The notes under the pieces were generated by a model. The model saw nothing but the letters and a program-made list of their open reading frames with translations, was not told the origin of the DNA and did no database searches. Positions 26,099 to 36,084 of a DNA stretch of 64,000 nucleotides are shown piece by piece. How positions within the stretch are numbered: the stretch's first letter is position 1; every line of letters starts with the position of its first letter. Origin of the DNA: Roseomonas genomospecies 6 (GTDB lineage: Bacteria; Pseudomonadota; Alphaproteobacteria; Azospirillales; Azospirillaceae); contig NZ_QOKW01000002.1 of NCBI RefSeq assembly GCF_008365375.1, positions 124,001 to 188,000 of the forward strand. Reading direction: 5' to 3'. Made by a program: the position numbers and the translations under genes.

Positions 26099-27066
26099 TG
26101 CGCGTCCTGGTCACCGGGGCCACCGGTTTCGTCGCCCGGACGGTCATTCCGCTTCTGGTCGAGCGCGGGCACAGCGTGCGCGCCGTGGTCCGCCAGAAGG
26201 GGGATGGCCGTCAGGACATTCCGGTTCCGCAAGCGGCGGAAACCGTCACCATCGCCGACATCGGCCCCGCCACCGCCTGGGGCAATGCCCTTCAAGGCGT
26301 GGACGCGGTGGTTCATCTGGCCGCCCGCGTCCACGTCATGCGCGACCGCGAGTCCGACCCTCTGGCCGCCTTCCGCCGGGTCAACACCGCCGGCACCCGC
26401 GTGCTGGCCGAGGCGGCGGCGGCGGCGGGCGTGAAGCGTCTGGTCTATCTGAGCAGCGTCAAGGCGCTGGCCGACGAGAGCCGCCCGGACGAACTGAGCG
26501 AGGAGACGGAGCCCGATCCGCACTCGCCCTACGGCATTTCCAAGCTGGAGGCCGAACGGGCGCTGGCGGAGATATCCACCCGCACCGGGCTGGAGGTGGT
26601 GGTGATCCGTCCGCCGCTGGTCTACGGCCCCGGCGTGGGCGGTAATTTTCTTCGGCTGATGCAGGCGGTGGATCGCGGCATCCCCCTGCCGCTGGGCGCG
26701 CTGGAGAACCGGCGCAGCCTGATCTTCGTGGGCAATCTGGCCGACGCCATCCAGGAATGCCTGACCCACCCGCAGGCGGCGGGCGGGCGGTTCCTGGTCC
26801 ATGACGGGCGCCCCATGTCCACGGCGGAACTGGTGCGCGCCATCGCGGAGGCGCTGGGCAAGCCCGCGCGCCTGTTGCCCGTCCCGCCGTCCCTCCTGGC
26901 GCTCGCCGCGCGGCTGGCCCGGCGGGAGGCCATGCTGGACCGCGTCGCCGGGTCGCTGGTGATCGACGACGGCGCCATCCGCCGGGCGTTGAACTGGCGA
27001 CCACCCTGCTATCCCGCGTACGGCTTGCGCCTGACCGCCGAATGGTTCAAAGCTGTGCGCGGCTGA
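26098..27066 (+). CDS. NAD-dependent epimerase/reductase, WbpV-like
   Basis: 322 residues starting MRVLVTGATGFVA with its ATG sharing one base with the previous stop (TGATG). Extended SDR: glycine-rich motif at 7-13, HLAARVHVM, and the catalytic S120, Y145 and K149 (SPYGISK). The order WbpL-like, this gene, WbpM-like is the set that makes and uses UDP-QuiNAc or UDP-FucNAc, in which the 4,6-dehydratase makes a 4-keto sugar and this enzyme reduces it at C4. The substrate is inferred from that context. Confidence 0.85.
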   Translation: MRVLVTGATGFVARTVIPLLVERGHSVRAVVRQKGDGRQDIPVPQAAETVTIADIGPATAWGNALQGVDAVVHLAARVHVMRDRESDPLAAFRRVNTAGTRVLAEAAAAAGVKRLVYLSSVKALADESRPDELSEETEPDPHSPYGISKLEAERALAEISTRTGLEVVVIRPPLVYGPGVGGNFLRLMQAVDRGIPLPLGALENRRSLIFVGNLADAIQECLTHPQAAGGRFLVHDGRPMSTAELVRAIAEALGKPARLLPVPPSLLALAARLARREAMLDRVAGSLVIDDGAIRRALNWRPPCYPAYGLRLTAEWFKAVRG

Positions 27067-27137
27067 ACGCCGAACATGGTCCAGGGACTTCCCGAAAGGG
27101 AACCGTCCCGGCGAAGCGAAAATCTAAGGTAAAGCGC

Positions 27138-29099
27138 ATGCGTATCCCGTCCCCGCGGGCGTCCCTCGTCTACCTGCACGATCTGACGATGACGGCCGTC
27201 GCCCTGGTCGTGGCGCTGTATCTGCGCGTGGGCGAGCAGACGTTTCAGGATTACAGCGATCCGCTGCTGACGGGGCTGCCCATCCTGGTGCTGATCGCCG
27301 CGGTGGTCTTCCGCCTGTCGGGGCTGTACCGCGGCATCTGGCGCTACGCCTCGGTGCCCGATCTGGCGCAGCTTCTGCGCGCGGTCACCATGGTCGTTCT
27401 GTGCTTCGTGGCTGTCATGTTCCTGCTGACCCGGCTGGAGGCCCTGCCGCGCTCCCTGCCGGTGATTTTGTGGTTCGTGCAGCTCGTCCTGCTGGGCGGG
27501 CCGCGCTTCGCCTACCGCCTTCTGAAGGACCGCCGGCTGGGCCTCCACGAGCGGGAGCCGGGGGTGCCGCGCATCCCGGTGCTTCTGCTGGGCGTGAGCG
27601 ACGCGGCGGAGCTGTTCATCCGCTCGCTGGACCAGAACGCGGGCGCCGCCTATCGTGTGGTCGGCATGCTGGACGACAAGGGCCGGCGCGTCGGCCACGC
27701 CATCCGCGGCGTTCCCGTTCTGGGCGGCCCCGACGACCTGCCCCGCGTGGTCGAGGAACTGGCGCAGCGCGGCGACCGCCCGCAGCGTCTGATCGTCGCC
27801 AAGGGCCAGGCCGACGTGCCCGGCACCGTCCTGCGCGACCTGCTGGAACAGGCGGAATCCCTCGGCCTCTCCATGGCCCGCCTGCCCAGCCTGACCGAGT
27901 TCAAGTCGGCGCTGGGCGAGGGCAAGATCGAGGTGCGCCCGATCGCCCTGGAAGACCTTCTGGGCCGCCCCCAGGCGGTTCTCGACCGCGGCGCCATCGC
28001 CAGCCTCGTCACCGGGCGGCGCGTCGTCGTCACCGGGGCGGGCGGCACCATCGGCAGCGAGCTGGTCCGCCAGATCGCCGCCCTTCAGCCGGAATCGCTG
28101 ATCCTCGTCGATGCCGGGGAGTTCAACCTCTACACCATCGAGATGGAGGTGCGGGAGCGCCACCCCGCCCTGACGCTTCAGGCGGTGATCGCCGACGTGC
28201 GCGACCGCGACCGCATCTTCCGCCTGTTCCAGGCGCAGCGCCCGCACATGGTCTTCCACGCCGCCGCGCTGAAGCATGTGCCGCTGGTGGAGGCCAACCC
28301 GGCGGAAGGCGCGCTGACCAACATCATCGGCACCCGCAACGTGGCCGACGCGGCGCGCGCCGGGGGCTGTCAGGCGATGGTCCTGGTGTCCACCGACAAG
28401 GCCATCCGCCCGACCAGCGTCATGGGCGCCACCAAGCGCTTCGCCGAGTGCTATTGCCAGGCGCTCGACATGCTGCCGCCGCGCGACGGCGGCGAGACGG
28501 CGACCCGCTACATGACCGTGCGCTTCGGCAACGTGCTGGGCTCCAGCGGGTCGGTGGTGCCGCTGTTCACCCGCCAGCTCGCCAAGGGCGGTCCGCTGAC
28601 CGTCACGCACCCGGACATGCGCCGCTACTTCATGACGGTGCGCGAGGCCGTCGAGCTGGTGCTCCAGGCGTCGGCCCACGGCGTGGCCCGCGCGGAGGAG
28701 CGCGGCAAGGTGCTGGTGCTCGACATGGGCGAGCCGGTGAAGATCGTGGACCTCGCCCGCCAGATGATCCGGCTGGCCGGCTACCGCCCCGGCCACGACA
28801 TCAAGATCGAGTTCACCGGCCTGCGCCCCGGCGAAAAGCTGTTCGAGGAGATCCTGACCTCGGCGGAGGCGCCGACGCGCACCTCGGCGGACGGCGTGTT
28901 CCTGGCCTCCCCCCGCGTGATCGACTACGCCCTCATCAACCGCGCGCTGGGCGAGATGGAGACGGCGGCGCGGGCCGGCGACACCGAGCGGGTGATGACC
29001 ATCCTGTCCAACATCGTCCCCGACTTCCGCGCGGAGGCCGTCCTGCCGCCGCCCAGCGCCTTCGGCAACGCCACGGCGGGCATCGGACCGGAGCGTTGA
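27138..29099 (+). CDS. Membrane UDP-HexNAc 4,6-dehydratase, WbpM/CapD-like
   Basis: 653 residues from ATG 27138 (AAGGT upstream). Four N-terminal membrane helices (about 10-118), a degenerate Rossmann domain (about 145-275), then the catalytic SDR with GAGGTIGS at 300-307, VSTDKA at 417-422 and SVM-GATK, where M429 replaces the usual catalytic Tyr beside K433, as in WbpM. It makes UDP-4-keto-6-deoxy-GlcNAc for O-antigen or capsule. Last gene of the operon, closed by a strong terminator. Confidence 0.92.
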   Translation: MRIPSPRASLVYLHDLTMTAVALVVALYLRVGEQTFQDYSDPLLTGLPILVLIAAVVFRLSGLYRGIWRYASVPDLAQLLRAVTMVVLCFVAVMFLLTRLEALPRSLPVILWFVQLVLLGGPRFAYRLLKDRRLGLHEREPGVPRIPVLLLGVSDAAELFIRSLDQNAGAAYRVVGMLDDKGRRVGHAIRGVPVLGGPDDLPRVVEELAQRGDRPQRLIVAKGQADVPGTVLRDLLEQAESLGLSMARLPSLTEFKSALGEGKIEVRPIALEDLLGRPQAVLDRGAIASLVTGRRVVVTGAGGTIGSELVRQIAALQPESLILVDAGEFNLYTIEMEVRERHPALTLQAVIADVRDRDRIFRLFQAQRPHMVFHAAALKHVPLVEANPAEGALTNIIGTRNVADAARAGGCQAMVLVSTDKAIRPTSVMGATKRFAECYCQALDMLPPRDGGETATRYMTVRFGNVLGSSGSVVPLFTRQLAKGGPLTVTHPDMRRYFMTVREAVELVLQASAHGVARAEERGKVLVLDMGEPVKIVDLARQMIRLAGYRPGHDIKIEFTGLRPGEKLFEEILTSAEAPTRTSADGVFLASPRVIDYALINRALGEMETAARAGDTERVMTILSNIVPDFRAEAVLPPPSAFGNATAGIGPER

Positions 29100-29123
29100 A
29101 CCGGAGCCAAAACGGACGCGACG

Positions 29124-29153
29124 ATGGGCGGGAATTTTCCCGCCCATTTTTCT
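29124..29153 (+). terminator. Rho-independent terminator of the polysaccharide operon
   Basis: A perfect 11-bp stem ATGGGCGGGAA/TTCCCGCCCAT with a two-base minimal loop, followed by TTTTTC. Placed 24 bases after the WbpM-like stop and before the tRNA gene. Confidence 0.85.
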
Positions 29154-29261
29154 TTCGTGAAGGCCGCTTCACCGCTTGCATCGACGCAAAGCCTGTGGCA
29201 TAACCCGCGCCACTTCGACGGTTGGCCGCAAGTTCTTCCCGGCCAGCAACACCGTCCCGGC

Positions 29262-29336
<75 letters not shown>

Positions 29337-29372
29337 TTCTCCCCCCTTTGTTATTTCTTTGGAAACGCTGAA

Positions 29373-29405
29373 GCGCAGCCGTTCACCGGCCTGCGTGGCT
29401 TTTTG
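29373..29405 (+). terminator. Probable terminator after tRNA-Thr
   Basis: CGCAGCCG-TTCAC-CGGCCTGCG forms an eight-pair stem with one bulged C, followed within five bases by TTTTT. It lies 37 bases after the tRNA. A GGTGATGGG/CCCATCACC stem without a T tract follows at about 29418-29447. Confidence 0.5.
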
Positions 29406-29452
29406 CGTTCTGCATTCGGTGATGGGTGGGCCTTGCCCCCATCACCCCAAAT

Positions 29453-29487
29453 GAAAAACGCCGCCCCGGATCGCTCCGGAGCGGCGT
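29453..29487 (-). terminator. Terminator of the tol-pal operon
   Basis: On the minus strand ACGCCGC-TCCGGA-GCGA-TCCGGGGCGGCGT folds into a long stem with one mismatch, then TTTTTC. It starts 30 bases after the pal stop and ends the tol-pal transcript. Confidence 0.85.
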
Positions 29488-29516
29488 CTTTCTTGGAACC
29501 CGGACGGGCGCCGTCG

Positions 29517-29993
29517 TTAGTCGACGACGGTCACGCCACGGCGGTTCTGCGCCCAGGAGGCCTCGTTGGAACCGAGGACCGCCGGCTTCTCCTTGCCGTA
29601 GGAGATGACCTTGACGCGCGCCGGGGTGATGCCGGCGGCGGCGAGGTAGTTCTTCACGGAGTTGGCGCGGCGCTCACCCAGGGCGAGGTTGTACTCGCGG
29701 GTGCCGCGCTCGTCGGCGTGGCCTTCGATGGTCACGGTGACGTTCGGGTACTGCTTCAGCCAGGACGCCTGACGGTCCAGGGTGGCGCGAGCCTCCGGAG
29801 CCAGGTCGTAGCGGTCGAGACCGAAGAACACGCGGTCGCCGACGTTGACGACCAGGTCTTCCTGCGAGCCCGGACGGATGCTGGACTGGGTGGCGCCACC
29901 ATTGGTGTTGGCGTTGCCGGCGTCCTTCGGAGCGGTTTCACAAGCGGCAACCAGAGCGACGGCCGCGATCAGGCTCAGATACTTGATACGCAT
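29517..29993 (-). CDS. pal: Peptidoglycan-associated lipoprotein
   Basis: 158 residues. Signal peptide with lipobox LVAAC, lipidated at C18, a short Asn/Gly linker, then an OmpA-like domain (about 50-158) with VFFGLDRYDLAPEA, IEGHADERGTREYNLALGERRAN and SYGKEKPAV. It anchors the outer membrane to peptidoglycan and contacts TolB/TolA during division. The start at 29993 follows an AGGGGG ribosome site. No cpoB (ybgF) follows, unlike many tol operons. Confidence 0.96.
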   Translation of the reverse strand: MRIKYLSLIAAVALVAACETAPKDAGNANTNGGATQSSIRPGSQEDLVVNVGDRVFFGLDRYDLAPEARATLDRQASWLKQYPNVTVTIEGHADERGTREYNLALGERRANSVKNYLAAAGITPARVKVISYGKEKPAVLGSNEASWAQNRRGVTVVD

Positions 29994-30141
29994 GTCTAAT
30001 GACCCCCTAAGCGACACGAGATGTTTTTGACCGGATTGTGGAGGAAGAACGGCGCCGACTTCCGCCAGACCCCGACGGAAGTACCGACTTCCGGCCATGT
30101 CTTGAGCGACGTTCTTGCGCGCGCAAAATAGGGCTACTCCA

Positions 30142-31494
30142 CTAGGGAATCAAGGGCGACCATGCAGGATCGGAGCCGTCGAGCGGAGTGATCACACGGC
30201 GTTCGTTTGCCCCGGTCACGTCGATTGTATAGAGCTTCGCGCTGCGCCCGCGGCCATCGCCTGAGGGGACATCACGGAAGAAGCTCAGCACGCGGCCGTT
30301 CGGTGCCCAGGTCGGGCCTTCGACATGGAACGACTCGGTCAGGATACGCTCGCCGGTGCCGTCCGGACGGATCACGCCGAGCGCGAAGTTGCTGCCCCGC
30401 TGGCGGGTGAAGGCGATCAGGTCGCCGCGCGGCGACCACACCGGCGTGCCGTAGCGGCCCTCGCCGAAGGTCAGGCGCTTCGCACCCGAACCGTCCGCGT
30501 TCATGATGTAAAGCTGCTGGCTGCCGCCGCGGTCCGACTCGAAGACGATGCGCTGGCCGTCCGGCGAGAAGCTGGGACCGGTGTCGATGCCCGGCGAATC
30601 GGTGAGCTGGATCTGGCGGCGGGTCCGCAGGTCCAGCGCGTAGATGTCGGTGTTGCCGTTCTGGGCCATGCTCATGATGACCTTGTTGCCGTCCGGCGAG
30701 AAGCGCGGGGCGAAGGTCATGCCGGGGAAGTCGCCAAGGACCTCCTGGCGGCCGCTGTCGATGTTGAACAGGTACACGCGCGGCTTCTTGTTGAAGAAGG
30801 ACATGTACGTGATTTCCTGGGTCGCCGGCGAGAAGCGCGGCGTCAGGACCAGATTCTTGCCGTCGGTCAGGAACTGGTGGTTCTCACCGTCCTGATCCAT
30901 GATAGCGAGCTGCTTCTTGCGCGCGTTGGCCGGGCCGGATTCGGCCACATAGACGATGCGCGTGTCGAAATAGCCTTCCTCGCCGGTCAGCCGCTTGTAG
31001 ATGGCGTCGGCGACGATGTGGGCGATGCGGCGCCAACTGTCGGCGGTCGCGGTGTAGCTCAGCCCCTGCATGTACTGGCCGGCGGCCACGTCCCACAGGC
31101 GGAAGTCCACCTTCATGCGGCCGTCGCCCATGGCGGTGGTGTTGCCGGCGACCAGCGCCTGGGCACCGACGGCGCGCCAGTCCTGATAGCGCGGCTCGCC
31201 GGAGCGGAGCTGGTCCGGGGTCTGAAGGAAGCCCTTGGGATCGAGCGGACGGAACAGGCCCGACCGTTCCAGATCGGCGGAGACCACCTTGGAGATGTCC
31301 GAACCGACCTGCGCCTCGCGCCCGCCGGCTCCGGCGAAGCTGGTGATGGCGATCGGCAGCGGCTCGACCACGCCCTTGGTGATGTCGATACGCACCTCGG
31401 CGCGGGCCGGGGCGGGCGCCGCGACGCCGAGGGCGAGCAGCAGGGCGCCGGCGCAACCGGCGGCCTTCAGCAGAAGCCTCGTCTTCTTCGTCAT
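30142..31494 (-). CDS. tolB: Tol-Pal system periplasmic protein TolB
   Basis: 450 residues. Signal peptide with [16 protein letters not shown] cleavage region, an N-terminal alpha/beta domain ([17 protein letters not shown]), and a six-bladed beta-propeller of repeats such as [41 protein letters not shown] and [15 protein letters not shown]. It links Pal to TolA. ATG 31494 lies two bases after the tolA stop; the longer frame to 31542 lies inside tolA and is rejected. Confidence 0.95.
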   Translation of the reverse strand: MTKKTRLLLKAAGCAGALLLALGVAAPAPARAEVRIDITKGVVEPLPIAITSFAGAGGREAQVGSDISKVVSADLERSGLFRPLDPKGFLQTPDQLRSGEPRYQDWRAVGAQALVAGNTTAMGDGRMKVDFRLWDVAAGQYMQGLSYTATADSWRRIAHIVADAIYKRLTGEEGYFDTRIVYVAESGPANARKKQLAIMDQDGENHQFLTDGKNLVLTPRFSPATQEITYMSFFNKKPRVYLFNIDSGRQEVLGDFPGMTFAPRFSPDGNKVIMSMAQNGNTDIYALDLRTRRQIQLTDSPGIDTGPSFSPDGQRIVFESDRGGSQQLYIMNADGSGAKRLTFGEGRYGTPVWSPRGDLIAFTRQRGSNFALGVIRPDGTGERILTESFHVEGPTWAPNGRVLSFFRDVPSGDGRGRSAKLYTIDVTGANERRVITPLDGSDPAWSPLIP

Positions 31495-31496
31495 GG

Positions 31497-32651
31497 TCAG
31501 AACATGTCCCTCGGGTCGAAATTGAACACGAAGTAACGCCACTCTTCATACCGCGCGGGCGTGAAGTCGCCGGAGAACTCGCTGATGGGCAGGGGGCTGG
31601 CCCGCTTCACCGCGCGCAGCGCGGCGTCGGCGGACGCCCGGAAGGCCGCGTCCGACATGTAGCGGGAGCGGTACCTTTCGTTGATCGTCGCGTTCAGCAC
31701 CGAACCGTCGCGGCCCAGCTCAACGATGATCTCCACCTGCATGTTCCCGGCGTCCTTGCGGCCCGGGTCGAAGTTCCAGTTCTTGCTCACCGCCCCGCGG
31801 ATGCCGTCGATGGCGCGCCCGGACGGCTTGAACGGCTTGTCGGGTCCGTTCACGGCCTTGGCGGCCCCGGACGGCGCCTGCGACGCGGCGGCCTGCTGGG
31901 ACGGCTTGGCCTCGGCCTTGCTGTCCGCCTTGCTGTCGGCCTTCGCGTCGGACGGCGCCGGCTTCGCCGGAGCGTTCTTCTGAACGTTCTTCAGAAGATC
32001 CGCGAGCGCATCGGTCTTCTCCGGCTTCGGCGGCTCCGGCTTCTTCGGCTCGGCCTTCGGAGGCTCCGGCTTGGCGGGCTCGGGCTTCTTGGGTTCCGGC
32101 TTCGGCGGCTCCGGTTTGGCCGGTTCCGGCTTCTTGGGCTCGGGCTTCGGGGGCTCGGGCTTTGGCGGTTCCGGTTTGGGCGGCTCCGGCTTGGGGGGCT
32201 CGGGTTTGGGCGGCTGCGGCTTCGGCTCCGGCTTGGGCTCGGGCGGCTTGACCACCGGGGCCGGTTCCGGATCGGGCGGCGGCGGGGGCGGAGCCGGCTT
32301 GGGCGGCGGAGGCGGTTCGCGCGCCGGGGGCGGCGTCACCTGGGCGACCTTCGGCGGCTCCGGAACCTTCGGTTCGGGCCGGGGCGGCGGGGGCGGCGGT
32401 TCGCTGGCCGGTTCCGGCGGCGAAGGAGCCGGCGGGCTGGGCTTGGACTCGGGCACCGGCGGCCTGGGGGCCGACGGCTTCGGTTCGCCCTTGTCGACGC
32501 GCGCGGCTTCCGTCACCTCGCCCACATCCACGATCTCGATCGGGATGGAGGCGGGGATGTCCAGCTTGCGATCGCTGGGCGGCATGCCGAGCACGAACAG
32601 CGCGATCAGCGCGACGTGCAGCGTTGCCGATGCGATCAGGGGTTTGCGCAT
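31497..32651 (-). CDS. tolA: TolA, with an expanded Pro-Glu-Lys repeat region
   Basis: 384 residues. One membrane helix at about 5-23, then an extremely Pro-rich stretch from about 55 to 225 built of [15 protein letters not shown] units, then a C-terminal domain with [21 protein letters not shown] and [25 protein letters not shown]. It spans the periplasm and transmits proton-driven motion from TolQR to TolB-Pal. The middle is proline-rich rather than the Ala/Lys helix of E. coli TolA, and so resembles TonB. The position between tolR and tolB fixes the identity. Confidence 0.92.
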   Translation of the reverse strand: MRKPLIASATLHVALIALFVLGMPPSDRKLDIPASIPIEIVDVGEVTEAARVDKGEPKPSAPRPPVPESKPSPPAPSPPEPASEPPPPPPRPEPKVPEPPKVAQVTPPPAREPPPPPKPAPPPPPPDPEPAPVVKPPEPKPEPKPQPPKPEPPKPEPPKPEPPKPEPPKPEPKKPEPAKPEPPKPEPKKPEPAKPEPPKAEPKKPEPPKPEKTDALADLLKNVQKNAPAKPAPSDAKADSKADSKAEAKPSQQAAASQAPSGAAKAVNGPDKPFKPSGRAIDGIRGAVSKNWNFDPGRKDAGNMQVEIIVELGRDGSVLNATINERYRSRYMSDAAFRASADAALRAVKRASPLPISEFSGDFTPARYEEWRYFVFNFDPRDMF

Positions 32652-32679
32652 GGGTCAGCCTTCAACTCGCCGTGGCGTC

Positions 32680-33162
32680 TCAGCGCTGCGCCGGACCGCC
32701 GACGCGCGGCCCGGTGGCGCCCGGCCCGTTGGGCATCTCGGCGACCAGCCCGACCTTCTTGAAGCCGGCGGCGCTCATGGTGCCCATCACCTCCAGCATC
32801 TTGCCGTAGGCGATCTTCGCGTCGCCGCGCACCAGGATGCGGGCTTCGGGATTGTTGTTGGTGACGGCGATCAGCAGCGGGACCATGTTGCCCGTCTCCA
32901 CCGCCGTCTCCTGCACATAGACCCGGCCGTCGGCTTGCACGGTCACGAACAGCGGGTCCTTCTGCGCCTCCAGCGGGGCGGCGTTGGTCTTCGGCAGATC
33001 GACCGGCACGCCCACGGTCAGCAGCGGCGCCGCCACCATGAAGACGATCAGCAGCACGAGCATGACGTCGATGAAGGGCGTCATGTTGATCTCGGCCATC
33101 GCGCGGTATCCGCGGCGGCGGCCCCGTCCGTGGCCGCCCTTCCCTGCGAGCTGGGCTCCCAT
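32680..33162 (-). CDS. tolR: TolR, proton-channel subunit
   Basis: 160 residues. A basic N terminus leads to one membrane helix with the essential acid D32 in NMTPFIDVMLVLLIVFMVAAP. The periplasmic part has VPVDLPKTNAAPL and ILVRGDAKIAYGKMLEVMGTM. ExbD family. Starts one base after the tolQ gene ends. Confidence 0.95.
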   Translation of the reverse strand: MGAQLAGKGGHGRGRRRGYRAMAEINMTPFIDVMLVLLIVFMVAAPLLTVGVPVDLPKTNAAPLEAQKDPLFVTVQADGRVYVQETAVETGNMVPLLIAVTNNNPEARILVRGDAKIAYGKMLEVMGTMSAAGFKKVGLVAEMPNGPGATGPRVGGPAQR

Positions 33163-33163
33163 G

Positions 33164-33886
<723 letters not shown>

Positions 33887-33891
33887 CGCAG

Positions 33892-34371
33892 TCAGTCTCG
33901 CTTCTGCCTTTTGTACAAATCGTTGAGCGCCTCGCGGACCGGCGCCGGAAGGCGCGCGGGACGTCCGGCCCGGTCGCCGGCCAGGTTGATCATCGCCAGT
34001 TGAATCTCCGCCCGCGCGAGGTCGCGACCGTCGCGACGGGCAAGTTGTGCAACTGCGAAGGAGGCACCGCCGGTATCGGTGATTCGCGTCACCACTTCAA
34101 GCGTATCCTCGAGCTTTGCGGGAGCGACAAAATCGATCTCCGCCCGTCGTACCGCAAATGACACACCGTCGCTTTCGGCCAGTCCGGCGTTGGTGAACCC
34201 GGCCAGCCGCAGCATCTCGGTGCGCGCCCGCTCGAAGAAGCGCAGGTAGTTGGCGTGATACACCAGCCCCCCGGCGTCCGTGTCCTCGTAGTAGACCCGC
34301 AAGCGCAGCCTGTGCTGCGCGTTCTCGTCAAACCAGCCCGAAAGATTCGCGGCCCCGGCGCCGTCAGGCAT
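33892..34371 (-). CDS. ybgC: Acyl-CoA thioesterase YbgC
   Basis: 159 residues, hot-dog fold. The catalytic Asp D32 and H39 are in [25 protein letters not shown], which corresponds to D18 and H25 of the E. coli enzyme. Hydrolyses short-chain acyl-CoAs. Five bases ahead of tolQ, the usual first gene of the tol operon; its own start overlaps the ruvB end by eight bases. Confidence 0.94.
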   Translation of the reverse strand: MPDGAGAANLSGWFDENAQHRLRLRVYYEDTDAGGLVYHANYLRFFERARTEMLRLAGFTNAGLAESDGVSFAVRRAEIDFVAPAKLEDTLEVVTRITDTGGASFAVAQLARRDGRDLARAEIQLAMINLAGDRAGRPARLPAPVREALNDLYKRQKRD

Positions 34372-35458
34372 CGCCGTCCTCCTCCGGCTCCTGGCCGGAA
34401 CCGGCCAACCGGTCCAGCAGGTCGAACTGGCGGGTCGGCGCCGAGGGCGGGTTCAGGCCCAGATAGCGGAAGCCCTGGTCGGTCAGCATGCGCCCGCGCG
34501 GAGTCCGCTGCAGGAAGCCCTGCTGGATCAGGTAGGGTTCCACCACCTCCTCCAGCACGTCGCGCTGCTCGCCCAGCGCGGCGCCCAGCGTGTCCACACC
34601 CACCGGGCCGCCGCCGTAGTTGTTGGCGATGATGCCCAGATAGCGCCGGTCCATGCTGTCGAGGCCCAGCCGGTCCACCTCCAGCCGCGTCAGGGCGGCG
34701 TCGGCGATGCGGGCGTCCACTTCCGGCACGCCGGCCACCGCGGCGAAATCGCGCACCCGGCGCAACAGCCGGCCCGACACGCGCGGCGTCCCGCGCGACC
34801 GGTTCGCGATCTCCCGCGCGCCTTCCGGCGTGATGAGCATGTTGAGCACGCCCGCGGCGCGGCGGACGATCAACTCCAACTCGTCCGGCTCGTAGAACTG
34901 CAACCGCACGGGAATGCCGAAGCGTTCGCGCAAGGGACGCGTGATGAGGCCCGAGCGCGTCGTCGCGCCGACCAGTGTGAAGGGCGGCAAATCGATCCGG
35001 ATGGACCGCGCCGACGGGCCTTCGCCGATGATGAGGTCGAGCTGGAAATCCTCCATGGCGGGATAGAGCACCTCTTCCACGGCGGGATTAAGGCGATGAA
35101 TCTCGTCGATGAAGAGGACGTCGTGCGGCTGCAGGTTGGTCAGCAGAGCGGCGAGGTCGCCCGCCCGCGCGATGACCGGGCCGGAGGTCGCTCGGAAGCC
35201 CACCCCCAGCTCGCGCGAGACGATCTGGGCCAGCGTGGTCTTGCCCAGGCCCGGCGGCCCGAACAGCAGCACATGGTCCAGCGCCTCCCCCCGGGAGCGG
35301 GCGGCCTGGATGAAGATCGACAGGTTCTCACGCGCCTGCCGCTGGCCGATGAACTCGGCAAGCGAGAGCGGGCGGATGGAAGATTCGCCGGAGTCGCCGG
35401 CGCCCCGCCCCGGCTGCACCAGCCGGTCGGGATCGGAGCCGTTCTGGTCGGCGGTCAT
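34364..35458 (-). CDS. ruvB: Holliday junction branch-migration helicase subunit RuvB
   Basis: 364 residues. AAA+ ATPase with Walker A GPPGLGKT at 67-74, Walker [10 protein letters not shown], sensor 1 ATTRSG and the winged-helix C-terminal domain ([22 protein letters not shown]). The N-terminal 25 residues and an acidic tail are somewhat longer than in E. coli. Overlaps ruvA by four bases. Confidence 0.97.
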   Translation of the reverse strand: MTADQNGSDPDRLVQPGRGAGDSGESSIRPLSLAEFIGQRQARENLSIFIQAARSRGEALDHVLLFGPPGLGKTTLAQIVSRELGVGFRATSGPVIARAGDLAALLTNLQPHDVLFIDEIHRLNPAVEEVLYPAMEDFQLDLIIGEGPSARSIRIDLPPFTLVGATTRSGLITRPLRERFGIPVRLQFYEPDELELIVRRAAGVLNMLITPEGAREIANRSRGTPRVSGRLLRRVRDFAAVAGVPEVDARIADAALTRLEVDRLGLDSMDRRYLGIIANNYGGGPVGVDTLGAALGEQRDVLEEVVEPYLIQQGFLQRTPRGRMLTDQGFRYLGLNPPSAPTRQFDLLDRLAGSGQEPEEDGDA

Positions 35459-36084
35459 TGGCTGAGTTCCTTAAGGCCATGGCGGATCAGCTCCGACACG
35501 CCGGCCCCGTCGCCCAGCTTGCGCCCGGCGGCCACGACGGCGCCGAACGCCTCCGACCGCCCGTAGCCGAGATTGACGAGGGCCGAGACGGCGTCCGCCA
35601 TGACCATGTTGTCGGGACCGCCCGCCGCCGGCGCCGCCTTGCCGCCCGCCGCCGGAGCGGCGGCGGCCGAGGCGCCGAGGGTGAGGTTGCCCACCTTGTC
35701 CTTCAACTCGTTGACGATGCGCGCGGCCACCTTCGGCCCCACGCCGTCGGCGCGGGTGAGCGCGGTCTTGTCCTGCGCCGCGATGGCGCGGGTGAGCTGG
35801 TCGGGGTCGAGCACACCGAGGATCGACAGGGCGAGGCGCGAGCCGACGCCCTGGATGGTGGTCAGCAGCCGGAACCAGTCCCGCTCGCCGGTATCGGCGA
35901 AGCCGTAGAGGGTGATCCGGTCGTCGCGGATGAAGGTCTCCACGACCAGCGCCCGCCGCTCCCCCACCGCCATGCGCGACAGCGTGCGGTTGGAGCAGGC
36001 GACCTGATAGCCGACCCCGTTGACGTCCACCACCACCCAGTCGGTCCCGACCGAATCCACGACACCGGTGAGCTTGGCGATCAT
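35455..36084 (-). CDS. ruvA: Holliday junction-binding subunit RuvA
   Basis: 209 residues. Domain I starts [13 protein letters not shown], domain II has the paired helix-hairpin-helix motifs [15 protein letters not shown] and [20 protein letters not shown], then an Ala/Gly-rich linker and domain III ([12 protein letters not shown]), which binds RuvB. The ATG overlaps the stop of the extended ruvC frame (ATGA). Confidence 0.97.
   Translation of the reverse strand: MIAKLTGVVDSVGTDWVVVDVNGVGYQVACSNRTLSRMAVGERRALVVETFIRDDRITLYGFADTGERDWFRLLTTIQGVGSRLALSILGVLDPDQLTRAIAAQDKTALTRADGVGPKVAARIVNELKDKVGNLTLGASAAAAPAAGGKAAPAAGGPDNMVMADAVSALVNLGYGRSEAFGAVVAAGRKLGDGAGVSELIRHGLKELSQ

Noticed and set aside
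31900..32500. CRISPR-like short repeats
   Set aside because: The repeats are degenerate coding repeats of TolA in one frame without regular unique spacers.
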